Of a stretch of 64,000 nt of DNA, positions 9,161-16,365 are shown piece by piece. The DNA is from CAYNRE01 sp964399535 (lineage in GTDB: Bacteria; Planctomycetota; Planctomycetia; Pirellulales; CAYNRE01), in contig CAYNRE010000074.1 in the NCBI GenBank assembly GCA_964399535.1, positions 80,209-144,208 of the forward strand, given 5' to 3'. Position 1 is the stretch's first letter. The number at the start of each line of letters is the position of its first letter. Both the position numbers and the translations under genes were made by a program. The notes beneath the pieces are model-generated. The model was not told the origin of the DNA. It saw nothing but the letters and a program-made list of their open reading frames with translations, and searched no databases.

Positions 9161-10126
9161 ATGGCAACGGCTGGCAAATCGCTCCGGGGGGTACACGACG
9201 ATATTACCCAGTGCATTGGCAACACGCCGCTGGTGCGCCTGCGGCGCGCGGCCGAGGGCTGCGCGGCGACCGTATTGGCCAAGCTGGAGAACATGAACCC
9301 GCTTTGGAGCGTCAAGGACCGCATCGCCCGAGCCATGATCGACGCGGCCGAGCGCGACGGCAAAATCTCGGCCGACACCGTGGTAATCGAGCCCACCAGC
9401 GGTAACACCGGCATTGGGCTGGCCTACGTTTGCGCAGCCCGCGGCTATCGCCTGATGGTGACCATGCCCGAGAGTATGAGCCTGGAGCGCCGCCGATTGC
9501 TGAAGGCCCTGGGGGCCGAACTGGTGCTGACCCCTGCGGCCGAAGGCATGCCGGGCGCCGTGCGGCGGGCCGAACAACTCGTCGAGGAGAACCAAAACTA
9601 CTTCATGCCGCAGCAGTTCAAGAACCCGGCCAACCCCGAGGTGCATCGCCAGACGACGGCCGAGGAAATTTGGCGCGACACCGAAGGCGAGGTCGATATC
9701 CTGGTCTCGGGCGTCGGAACCGGCGGCACGATTACGGGCTGCGGCGAGGTGCTCAAGGCCCGCAAGAGCAGCATCAAAGTCATCGCGGTCGAACCGGCCA
9801 ACAGCCCCGTGATAACGCAGAAACTGGCCGGCCAGGAATTGAAGCCCGGCCGACACACCATTCAGGGAATCGGCGCCGGGTTCATTCCCGACGTGCTCAA
9901 CCTGAAGGTGATCGACGAAGTCGTTCAGGTTCAGGACGACGACGCCATGGAAACCGCGCGGCAGTTGGCCCGGCTCGAGGGCTTCATGTGCGGCATTAGC
10001 TGCGGTGCCGCGGCCTGGGCGGCCCTGCAGGTGGCCAAGCGGCCGGAGAACGCCGGCAAGCAGGTCGTGGTCGTTCTGCCCGACCTGGGCGAGCGCTACC
10101 TATCGACGAAACTGTTCCCGGAATAG
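9161..10126 (+). CDS. cysK: Cysteine synthase A (O-acetylserine sulfhydrylase)
   Basis: The 321-residue PLP enzyme makes cysteine from O-acetylserine and sulfide. The ATG at 9161 is preceded by AGGGAG at good spacing; the open frame extends 40 codons upstream without family similarity. Visible motifs are IGNTPLVRL near the N-terminus, the PLP lysine K52 in WSVKDR, the substrate loop PTSGNTGIGLA and the phosphate-binding GTGGTITG. Length and motifs fit CysK rather than cystathionine beta-synthase, which would carry CBS domains. It appears monocistronic behind its own promoter. Confidence 0.95.
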   Translation: MATAGKSLRGVHDDITQCIGNTPLVRLRRAAEGCAATVLAKLENMNPLWSVKDRIARAMIDAAERDGKISADTVVIEPTSGNTGIGLAYVCAARGYRLMVTMPESMSLERRRLLKALGAELVLTPAAEGMPGAVRRAEQLVEENQNYFMPQQFKNPANPEVHRQTTAEEIWRDTEGEVDILVSGVGTGGTITGCGEVLKARKSSIKVIAVEPANSPVITQKLAGQELKPGRHTIQGIGAGFIPDVLNLKVIDEVVQVQDDDAMETARQLARLEGFMCGISCGAAAWAALQVAKRPENAGKQVVVVLPDLGERYLSTKLFPE

Positions 10127-10434
10127 TCGGCTCGCCGAAGAGCGGCATCGTCACGCTCCGGGGTTTTGTCCCTCAGTCGGCCTGCGCCCACCCTCTTGCA
10201 CGAAAGCAGGGGGGTGAGGGTGCGGAAAAGCGATCGCAAAGGCGCAAGGGCCGCGAAGCCGCAAGGGAGGCAAAGGGCACGACCACCGTGCGGCGGGGGG
10301 GCGTGCAACGGCGCCACTGCGCTCTCCCCTTTCCGCCCCGGCGGCAAAGGGCGGGCGTGAGGCTGGGCCGGCGAGATTCGCCCAATCGCACCGCAGCAGC
10401 TTTGCGCTCCAGGCTCAAAGCTGGTTTTCGGCAC
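10127..10434. other. Intergenic region between cysK and padR
   Basis: No gene is supported. Around 10230-10275 the sequence is rich in short imperfect AAGGCGCAAGG-like repeats of the kind seen as degenerate intergenic repeats in GC-rich genomes. No U-tract terminator for cysK was found. Confidence 0.35.
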
Positions 10435-10466
10435 TTGACAACCAGTATTTAGTCTGTCTAAATACT
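10435..10466 (+). promoter_or_regulatory. padR promoter with overlapping 23-bp palindromic operator
   Basis: TTGACA (10435-10440) and TAAATA (10459-10464) are spaced by 18 bases. A perfect inverted repeat, AGTATTTAG and CTAAATACT with TCTGT between (10444-10466), covers the spacer and the -10 box. The expected transcription start, about seven bases after the -10, coincides with the padR ATG at 10471, so the mRNA is probably leaderless. Autorepression by the encoded PadR protein is the natural reading. Confidence 0.75.
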
Positions 10467-10470
10467 ACCC

Positions 10471-10815
10471 ATGCAAGCCATTCGCGGAGACCAGTTGCGC
10501 GGCCACCTGGAAAGCCTGGTCCTGGCGGCGCTCGAAGCGGGCCCGGCCCACGGCTGGGACCTCTGTCGGCGGCTCGACACGACCAGTGGAGGGCTGCTCA
10601 CGCTTCGTGAGGGGTCGCTTTACCCGGCACTCTACCGCCTCGAGCAACAGGGCTTGGTGGCGGCTTCGTGGGACGAAACGGCCCAGGGCCGGCGCGGGCC
10701 GCGGCGGCGCGTTTACCGCCTGACCGCGCGGGGGCGGCGACGCCTCGAAACGGCCCGCGGCGAGTGGCACACCTTCGTATCCGTGCTCGGTGGCATCTTG
10801 GGAGCGAGCGCATGA
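10471..10815 (+). CDS. PadR-family transcriptional regulator
   Basis: The 114-residue winged-helix protein has the PadR signature: LVLAALEAGPAHGWDLCRRL, then LREGSLYPALYRLEQQGLV in two pieces and a wing ending RRRVYRLTARGRRRL. It lacks a long C-terminal dimerisation helix, like the short PadR-s2 subgroup. There is no Shine-Dalgarno sequence before the ATG, consistent with a leaderless transcript. The stop codon overlaps the start of the next gene (ATGA), so the regulator and the membrane protein are translationally coupled. The inducer is unknown. Confidence 0.9.
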   Translation: MQAIRGDQLRGHLESLVLAALEAGPAHGWDLCRRLDTTSGGLLTLREGSLYPALYRLEQQGLVAASWDETAQGRRGPRRRVYRLTARGRRRLETARGEWHTFVSVLGGILGASA

Positions 10816-11585
10816 GCGATTTACGAAAGTTCGTGGAGCGCATCGTCCGGCCGATTCAAGGCAGCCAAGGGCGCAAGAACCGAATGCGCGCCGATCTGCT
10901 CGCTCATTTCGAGCGGCTGGTCGAAGACGAACAACGCGCGCCCGAGGGCGCGGAAGGCGCGCTCGAGCGTGCCCGGGTTCGCTTGGGCGATGCCGCCGAG
11001 TTGATCAGCCAATTGCAAGACACCGTGCCGGCGTGGGAGCGCTGGGCCTGCTGGCCTGTGCCGGGGCTGCGGCACCTCGAACGACAGCCGAGCGAGTCCA
11101 TGTCGCATTTCCTGGCCCGGCAAATCCGGTTTCAACTGATTGCCGGATCGCTCGCCTGGGGCGGGATGATCGCGGCCGCGGTGGCGATGGGTTCGCCCGT
11201 GGCTCGGAAATCGCCGCTGACGGGAATTGCGATTGCGATCCTGGTGCAGGGGTACTTGACCGGCGCGCTGCTGCTGACCGACGCCACGCGGCGCTGTTGC
11301 CAGGCCTGGCCAGGAGCCGGCCCATCGCAGCGCCGCTTGTTGACCCTGCGTCTGGGCACGTTTGCCCTGGCCCACGCCGGCCTGGCCGCCTTGCTGACCA
11401 TCGTGATCTTGTCTGCCATGGATCGCACGGCCGGGGGGATGGTCTTCTCGCCGGCCACGGTTTGGGGCAGCGGCGGGTTCGCGGCCCTGGCCAGCCTGCC
11501 GCTGTTGGCGGTGCAAGCGTGGTCGGCCGGGCGCCAAGTTCGCCAGTTCGACAACTGGGACGGCCTCGATCTCTCGGCGGAGTAA
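10812..11585 (+). CDS. PadR-linked membrane protein with permease-prefix-like N-terminus
   Basis: The 257-residue protein begins at the ATG overlapping the padR stop. Residues 1-80 form a charged helical region (LRKFVERIVRPIQGS, FERLVEDEQRAPEGAEGALE) resembling the permease prefix or HAAS domains that accompany PadR regulators. About four hydrophobic segments follow (LIAGSLAWGGMIAAAVAMG, GIAIAILVQGYLTGALLL, LAHAGLAALLTIVILSAM, GSGGFAALASLPLLAV). No transport or catalytic motif is visible. It is probably the regulatory target or partner of PadR; that role is inferred from the ATGA overlap. Confidence 0.7.
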   Translation: MSDLRKFVERIVRPIQGSQGRKNRMRADLLAHFERLVEDEQRAPEGAEGALERARVRLGDAAELISQLQDTVPAWERWACWPVPGLRHLERQPSESMSHFLARQIRFQLIAGSLAWGGMIAAAVAMGSPVARKSPLTGIAIAILVQGYLTGALLLTDATRRCCQAWPGAGPSQRRLLTLRLGTFALAHAGLAALLTIVILSAMDRTAGGMVFSPATVWGSGGFAALASLPLLAVQAWSAGRQVRQFDNWDGLDLSAE

Positions 11586-11621
11586 CCCGCAGGCAAGGCC
11601 CTTGCAACTCGCCGTGGCCGG

Positions 11622-13577
11622 CTACTCTTCGTCGTCGCGGAGCTTGGCCAGAATGCTGTAGTCTTCCAAAGTCGAGGTGTCGCCCACGGTCTCGCGCCCC
11701 TCGGCGATATCGCGCAGCAGCCGCCGCATGATCTTGCCGCTTCGCGTCTTGGGCAGCGCGCCGGTGAAGCGCACTTCGTCGGGCTGGGCCAAGGCGCCAA
11801 TCTCCTTGCGAACGTGCTGCTTCAGCTCTTGCCGCAGGTTTTCATCGGGCGTGGTGCCCGAGCGCACCGTGACAAAAACCACCACGGCCTGGCCCTTGAT
11901 CGGGTCGGGCCGGCCCACCGCGGCCGATTCGGCAACCAGCGGGTGGCTGACCAGGGCGCTCTCGATTTCGATCGTGCTCAGCCGGTGCCCGGCCACATTG
12001 AGTACGTCGTCGATCCGCCCCATGATCCAGTAATAGCCGTCCGAGTCGCAGCGGCTGTTGTCGCCCGCCAGGTAGTGGTGGGGAATCTTGCTCCAGTACT
12101 GTTCGCGGTAGCGCTCATCGTCGCCCCAAATGCCGCGGAGCATGCCGGGCCAGGGCTTGGTCATCACCAGCCAGCCTCCGGCGCCGGGGCGCACGGGCTG
12201 GCCCTTTTCGTCGACAATCGCCGGCACGATGCCGGGCAGCGGCTTGGTGCAGCTTCCCGGTTTGGTGGCAATAGCGCCTGGCAGCGGGCTCATCATGATT
12301 CCGCCGGTTTCGGTTTGCCACCAGGTGTCGACGATTGGGCAGCGCCCCCCGCCGATCTTGTGGTGGTACCACATCCAGGCCTCGGGATTGATCCCTTCCC
12401 CCACGGTTCCCAACAGGCGCAAGCTGGAAAGATCGCGGCGATCGACCCAATGATCTCCCCATTTGATGAACGAGCGAATCGCCGTCGGCGCCGTGTAAAA
12501 GATCGAGACCCGGTACCGCTCGATGATCTCCCAGAACCGGCCTTCGTCGGGCCAGTTGGGGGCGCCTTCGTACATCACCACCGTGGCCCCGTTGGCCAAC
12601 GGCCCGTAGACCACGTAGCTGTGGCCCGTGATCCAACCGATATCGGCCGTGCACCAGTAAACGTCTTCCTCGCGCAGATCGAAGACCCATTGCATGGTCT
12701 TCTTGGTGTAGAGCTGGTAGCCGGCCGTGGTGTGTTTAATGCCCTTGGGTTTGCCGGTGGAGCCGCTGGTATACAAGATGAACAACGGCGATTCGCTGTC
12801 GAGCGGCTCGGCCGGGCAGTGGGCGTCGACCTCGTCGAGCAGATCGTGCCACCAATGGTCGCGGCCTTCCTGCATGTGTACGTGCACGCCCAGGCGGCGG
12901 AGCACGATGCATTTCTCGACCGTGGGGCTCTTGGCCAGTGCCTCGTCGACGTTCGCTTTGAGCAAAAGCTGCTGGCCGCGCCGCCACCCGCCATCGGCCG
13001 TAATCTGGAGCTTGGCCTTGGCATCGTTGTTGCGGTCGGCGATCGACTCGGCTGAAAACCCACCGAAAATCACCGAATGCACGGCGCCGATCCGAGCACA
13101 AGCCAGCATCGCAATGGCCAACTCGGGTACCAGGGGCATGTAGATCGAAACCACGTCGCCCTGGCCAATGCCCAGCTTCTTCAGCACGTTGGCGAACCGG
13201 CACACTTCGTGGTGCAGCATCTGATAGGTCAGCACGCGCTGGTCGCCCGGCTCCCCCTCCCAGATCAGGGCCGCCTTGTTCTGGCGGGCAGTGCCCAAGT
13301 GGGCGTCGAGGCAGTTGTAGCTGGCGTTGGTTTGGCCGCCGACGAACCATTTGGCGAAGGGCTCGTTCCACTCGAGCACGCGATCGAACGGCTTCATCCA
13401 GTGCAGCTCGGCGGCCTGTTCGCGCCAAAAGCCTTCGATATCGTCGGCGGCACGCTGCCAAAGCTGCTCGTAGGCGGCCAGGGAACCGATTCGAGCCCGC
13501 GCGGCGAACTCCGCGGGTGGCGGAAAGAGCCGCCCCTCTTGCAGGACCGTGTCGACCTGGCCCGACGCGCTTGCCAT
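11622..13577 (-). CDS. acs: Acetyl-CoA synthetase (AMP-forming)
   Basis: The 651-residue enzyme activates acetate to acetyl-CoA through acetyl-AMP. The ATG at 13577 is preceded by a G-rich ribosome binding site; a GTG seven codons upstream is an alternative. It contains the adenylate-forming core YTSGSTGKPKGI, the gate motif DIGWITGHSY, the DTWWQTETGG loop and, near the C-terminus, PKTRSGKIMRR with the catalytic lysine that is commonly controlled by acetylation. Length and motifs match typical Acs throughout. It converges with the PadR-linked membrane-protein gene, 36 bases away. Confidence 0.96.
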   Translation of the reverse strand: MASASGQVDTVLQEGRLFPPPAEFAARARIGSLAAYEQLWQRAADDIEGFWREQAAELHWMKPFDRVLEWNEPFAKWFVGGQTNASYNCLDAHLGTARQNKAALIWEGEPGDQRVLTYQMLHHEVCRFANVLKKLGIGQGDVVSIYMPLVPELAIAMLACARIGAVHSVIFGGFSAESIADRNNDAKAKLQITADGGWRRGQQLLLKANVDEALAKSPTVEKCIVLRRLGVHVHMQEGRDHWWHDLLDEVDAHCPAEPLDSESPLFILYTSGSTGKPKGIKHTTAGYQLYTKKTMQWVFDLREEDVYWCTADIGWITGHSYVVYGPLANGATVVMYEGAPNWPDEGRFWEIIERYRVSIFYTAPTAIRSFIKWGDHWVDRRDLSSLRLLGTVGEGINPEAWMWYHHKIGGGRCPIVDTWWQTETGGIMMSPLPGAIATKPGSCTKPLPGIVPAIVDEKGQPVRPGAGGWLVMTKPWPGMLRGIWGDDERYREQYWSKIPHHYLAGDNSRCDSDGYYWIMGRIDDVLNVAGHRLSTIEIESALVSHPLVAESAAVGRPDPIKGQAVVVFVTVRSGTTPDENLRQELKQHVRKEIGALAQPDEVRFTGALPKTRSGKIMRRLLRDIAEGRETVGDTSTLEDYSILAKLRDDEE

Positions 13578-13724
13578 CTTCACCCCCCCCAAGGGCACAG
13601 CCGAAAGAATTTGCCGAAGTGGCGTCCCCCGAGCGGTTTGCGCACGTGGCCTTGGCGCCTTGCGCGGGGGCCGAATTCTACGGCCCTGGCGCTAGGGGTG
13701 TCAAACCGCGGGCCGCCCCGCAGG

Positions 13725-14549
13725 CTACTTGGAGGGCACCCCTGGCAACGTCTTCGATCGGCGATGCCGGCCGGCGGGGCGCAGGAGCCACTCGCGAGCT
13801 TGAAAACCACTGCGGCGAAATTCGGCCAACAGCGGCCAGGCCGCGTGTTCGTGGAGTTCGACGCGGTCGCTAGGAGGTTGAACGGCGAAGACTTGGGCCT
13901 CGCCCTCGAGCCGGGCCGCGAACCAACGGGCCGGTGCGCTGGAAGCTGCCGAGCGATCGGCCAGGTAAATCGGTCCTTCCCAAGCTTCGTTCCCGGCGCG
14001 CAGCGGCGACGGTAGCTGGCCACCGGGCGCCCCGCCCAGTTCCGCCTCGAGCAGTGGTTTTCCCCGTTGGGCCACCGCGAGCCGGCAGGGCCGGGTCGGA
14101 TACAGTTCGATCTCGGCCAGATCGTAGGGTGTTTGAAAAAACACCCGCTCGCACCAGGCCAACACGCGCGACGAGTGAAAGGCCTGACCCAGCCAGAAAC
14201 CGGCTGCGTCTTGACTCGTTTGCCTGGCCGACGCGGCGCTGCTGCGGGGAGCGGCGGCCACCGACAGGCTCACCTCGCGAAACGGCCAGCCGCGAAAGCG
14301 AGCCGTTACCGAACTGATCAGCAGTTGGGCCAGGCCGTCGCTGGTAAGCGGGCGCAGGCCGAGGCCAGCCAAACGGTCGGTCCAATACCCGGCGTCGGCG
14401 GTGCCATAGATCGTGATTTCGCCAACCGGGGCGATCGTGGCGATCCATATCGGCGGCGCGGGTCGGGTGGCGTCGGTCACGGTAGAGGGGGGCTGGCGGA
14501 AACCGCCTGGCGTGTGCCGGGAAACAAATTCGATCCGAGGCTGGGTCAA
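13725..14549 (-). CDS. Hypothetical protein, possible acetoacetate-decarboxylase-like (ADC/DUF2071) fold
   Basis: The 274-residue product starts at a TTG at 14549, a few bases after GGAG. No signal peptide or membrane segment is seen. Two segments (RGWPFREVSLSVAA and a region around CERVFFQTPYDLAEIELYP) recall the REvs strand and the R-x-x-F-x-x-P-Y helix of the ADC/DUF2071 superfamily. The similarity is weak and the catalytic lysine of true acetoacetate decarboxylase cannot be placed. It lies 13 bases downstream of the DUF1080 gene on the same strand, so the two are likely co-transcribed. Confidence 0.5.
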   Translation of the reverse strand: MTQPRIEFVSRHTPGGFRQPPSTVTDATRPAPPIWIATIAPVGEITIYGTADAGYWTDRLAGLGLRPLTSDGLAQLLISSVTARFRGWPFREVSLSVAAAPRSSAASARQTSQDAAGFWLGQAFHSSRVLAWCERVFFQTPYDLAEIELYPTRPCRLAVAQRGKPLLEAELGGAPGGQLPSPLRAGNEAWEGPIYLADRSAASSAPARWFAARLEGEAQVFAVQPPSDRVELHEHAAWPLLAEFRRSGFQAREWLLRPAGRHRRSKTLPGVPSK

Positions 14550-14562
14550 TCGCTCCGGCCGC

Positions 14563-15318
14563 TCAGTCGGGGAGCCGCTTCAAATAAAGGTTCTTGAACC
14601 ACAGCTTGTTGCCGTGGTGCTGCAGCTCGATTTGTCCCGTCGGAAAAATCGGCTGGCCGCGGTCCCAGTAGTTCTCCATCACCACGTCGTCGGTTACCAG
14701 TTGATCGTTCAGCTTCACGCTGACCCGCTCGCCGACCATGCGAATCCAAAAGGTGTTCCATTGGCCAACCGGGCGGTCGGCGCGCACCAATGCCTGGCGC
14801 GGGTTCTTTTCATTGTTCCACAGCGAGCCGGAGCCCAAGTTGGCGCCAAGCCCGAAGTAGGGCTCGTGATCGGCGTCCCAAATCTGCACCTGGGGGCTGC
14901 CGCGGAGGTAAATTCCACTGTCGCCGGCGGGGCCGATCTTCCAGTCGAGCAGCAGCTCGAAGTTGGCGTAGTCTTCCGCGGTGCAAAGGCTTTCCCCCCG
15001 GCCGTCGTAGACCAGTGCGCCGTCCTGCACCGACCAATGTTCACGCATTTTCTCGTCGGCCTTGGCCTGTGCGGCGGCCAGCTCGGCGGCACTCATCTTG
15101 GCCCGCGAGAGCGGGTTTCCGACCAGGCCTTTCCAGCCCGACAGGTCCTGGCCGTTGAACAGGGCGACAAAGCCCTCGGGGGGGGTGTTGTCGGGCGGCG
15201 AGTCGGCCAGTGCAGTCGCGCTGCAAGCGATTCCAACCAGAAGAGCGACCCCCGCACGCAGAACGTAACGCGCACCGCGATGAAACGGCCCTTGAAGGGC
15301 ACGGGCTTGGTGAATCAC
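14563..15318 (-). CDS. Secreted DUF1080 (3-keto-disaccharide hydrolase-like) protein
   Basis: The 251-residue protein starts at a GTG at 15318 with GGAG eight bases upstream. It has a signal peptide (AGVALLVGIACSATALADS). The mature part is a concanavalin-like DUF1080 domain recognisable by GFVALFNGQDLSGWKG, WSVQDGALVY, FELLLDWKI, GDSGIYLRG and the final GQIELQHHGNKLWFKNLYLK. The family is greatly expanded in planctomycetes and linked to sugar catabolism in the periplasm. The substrate is not predictable. It is probably co-transcribed with the hypothetical protein gene that follows 13 bases later. Confidence 0.9.
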   Translation of the reverse strand: MIHQARALQGPFHRGARYVLRAGVALLVGIACSATALADSPPDNTPPEGFVALFNGQDLSGWKGLVGNPLSRAKMSAAELAAAQAKADEKMREHWSVQDGALVYDGRGESLCTAEDYANFELLLDWKIGPAGDSGIYLRGSPQVQIWDADHEPYFGLGANLGSGSLWNNEKNPRQALVRADRPVGQWNTFWIRMVGERVSVKLNDQLVTDDVVMENYWDRGQPIFPTGQIELQHHGNKLWFKNLYLKRLPD

Positions 15319-15586
15319 AGACGTTGCTCCGCAAGAGAACTCTTGATACCTGACCGCTTCGCCGGCTGCGCGGGGCGCGAGTTACGTTGGCCAACGGCCA
15401 ATCGTTTTCCCCGGGCGGCATTATCAGCGCTCGATCCGGGTCTGGCAAGAAACGGTCTTGGCCCGCGCTTGGCATTCGCCCCGCTCGGTGAAATGGAAAT
15501 GAACTGCTCGGAGATGGCAGGTTTGCGGGCGCTTGGCGGGCGGCGCCGTTCGAGGGCCTGTGGGCGACACAGCTGGTTGAAAAAAT
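15319..15586. other. Divergent intergenic region
   Basis: This separates the DUF1080 gene (minus) from the molybdenum hydroxylase operon (plus). No coding region is supported here. Confidence 0.4.
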
Positions 15587-15614
15587 TTGCTTCCCCAGCG
15601 GCAGGCGTTACAAT
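15587..15614 (+). promoter_or_regulatory. Candidate promoter of the molybdenum hydroxylase operon
   Basis: TTGCTT (15587-15592) and TACAAT (15609-15614) with a 16-base spacer lie within a locally AT-rich patch. The leader to the ATG at 15748 would be about 125 bases and holds no recognised riboswitch. Confidence 0.4.
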
Positions 15615-15747
15615 CCCTGGCCGACGGGGCCCAGGCCAGCGAGGCGCGGCCCCCGGTCGGGCGCTTGGCTTGCACCACGCACCGCCGTCGGCCGTGTCGG
15701 TTGCCCTGGTGCCGCACGAAGAAGTTCATCCGGGAGGAACTTGGCAG

Positions 15748-16365
15748 ATGAAAGATCAGGCGAAATACACCGCCCCTCCTTCCGGCTTTACGCGCCGGGC
15801 ATTCTTCAAGGGGTCGGGTGCCGCCGCGGCAGCCACGATGTTGGCCCACGGCGCCGTCGACGAAGCCCAGGCGGCGACCGCCCTGCTCGAACCGGGGCTC
15901 CACGCGGTTTCGTTTACCGTCAACGGTCAAAGCCGGGAAGTGAAGGTCGAGCCCCGCACCACGCTGCTCGAAGCCCTGCGGCTGCAGCTTAATCTCACCG
16001 GTGCCAAGCCCGTGAGCGTTGACGGGTCGAGCGGTGCCAGCACCGTGCTGCTCGATGGCAAGCCGGTCTGTGCCTCGACCGTGTTGGCCGTGGAGTGCGC
16101 CGGCAAGCGCATTCAAACCGTGGAAAGCCTGGGGGGAGACCAGCCCGATGCGGTACCCCGGGCCTTCGTGCGGCACGATGCCGAGCAGTGCGGTTTTTGC
16201 ACGCCTGGGTTCGTGGTGGCGGTGCGGGCCTTTCTGGATAAAAACCCCGGGGCCACGGAAGAACAGATTCGCGCCGGCCTGAACGGCAATCTTTGTCGAT
16301 GCGGCACCTATGCTAACGTGATTATGGCGGCCCTGGACGTCGTCAAGGGAGGACCCCGTGGCTGA
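15748..16365 (+). CDS. Tat-exported [2Fe-2S] small subunit of a PaoA/XDH-type oxidoreductase, lacking one cluster
   Basis: The 205-residue protein starts at an ATG after GGGAGGA. Residues 15-40 are a twin-arginine signal (TRRAFFKGSGAAAAATM), so the complex is periplasmic, as in PaoABC. The C-terminal helical [2Fe-2S] domain is intact (C148-G-F-C151 and C183-R-C185). The N-terminal plant-type ferredoxin domain keeps its fold (LLEALRLQLNLTGAK, TVLLDGKPV), but the four ligand positions are S90, S95, S98 and S110 instead of cysteine; C108 sits two residues before the last one. It is the first gene of a four-gene operon and overlaps the next by eight bases. Confidence 0.88.
   Translation: MKDQAKYTAPPSGFTRRAFFKGSGAAAAATMLAHGAVDEAQAATALLEPGLHAVSFTVNGQSREVKVEPRTTLLEALRLQLNLTGAKPVSVDGSSGASTVLLDGKPVCASTVLAVECAGKRIQTVESLGGDQPDAVPRAFVRHDAEQCGFCTPGFVVAVRAFLDKNPGATEEQIRAGLNGNLCRCGTYANVIMAALDVVKGGPRG

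Noticed and set aside
11814..13055. 413-residue plus-strand open frame opposite acs
   Set aside because: It lies wholly inside acs on the other strand and its translation has no recognisable domain; a shadow frame.
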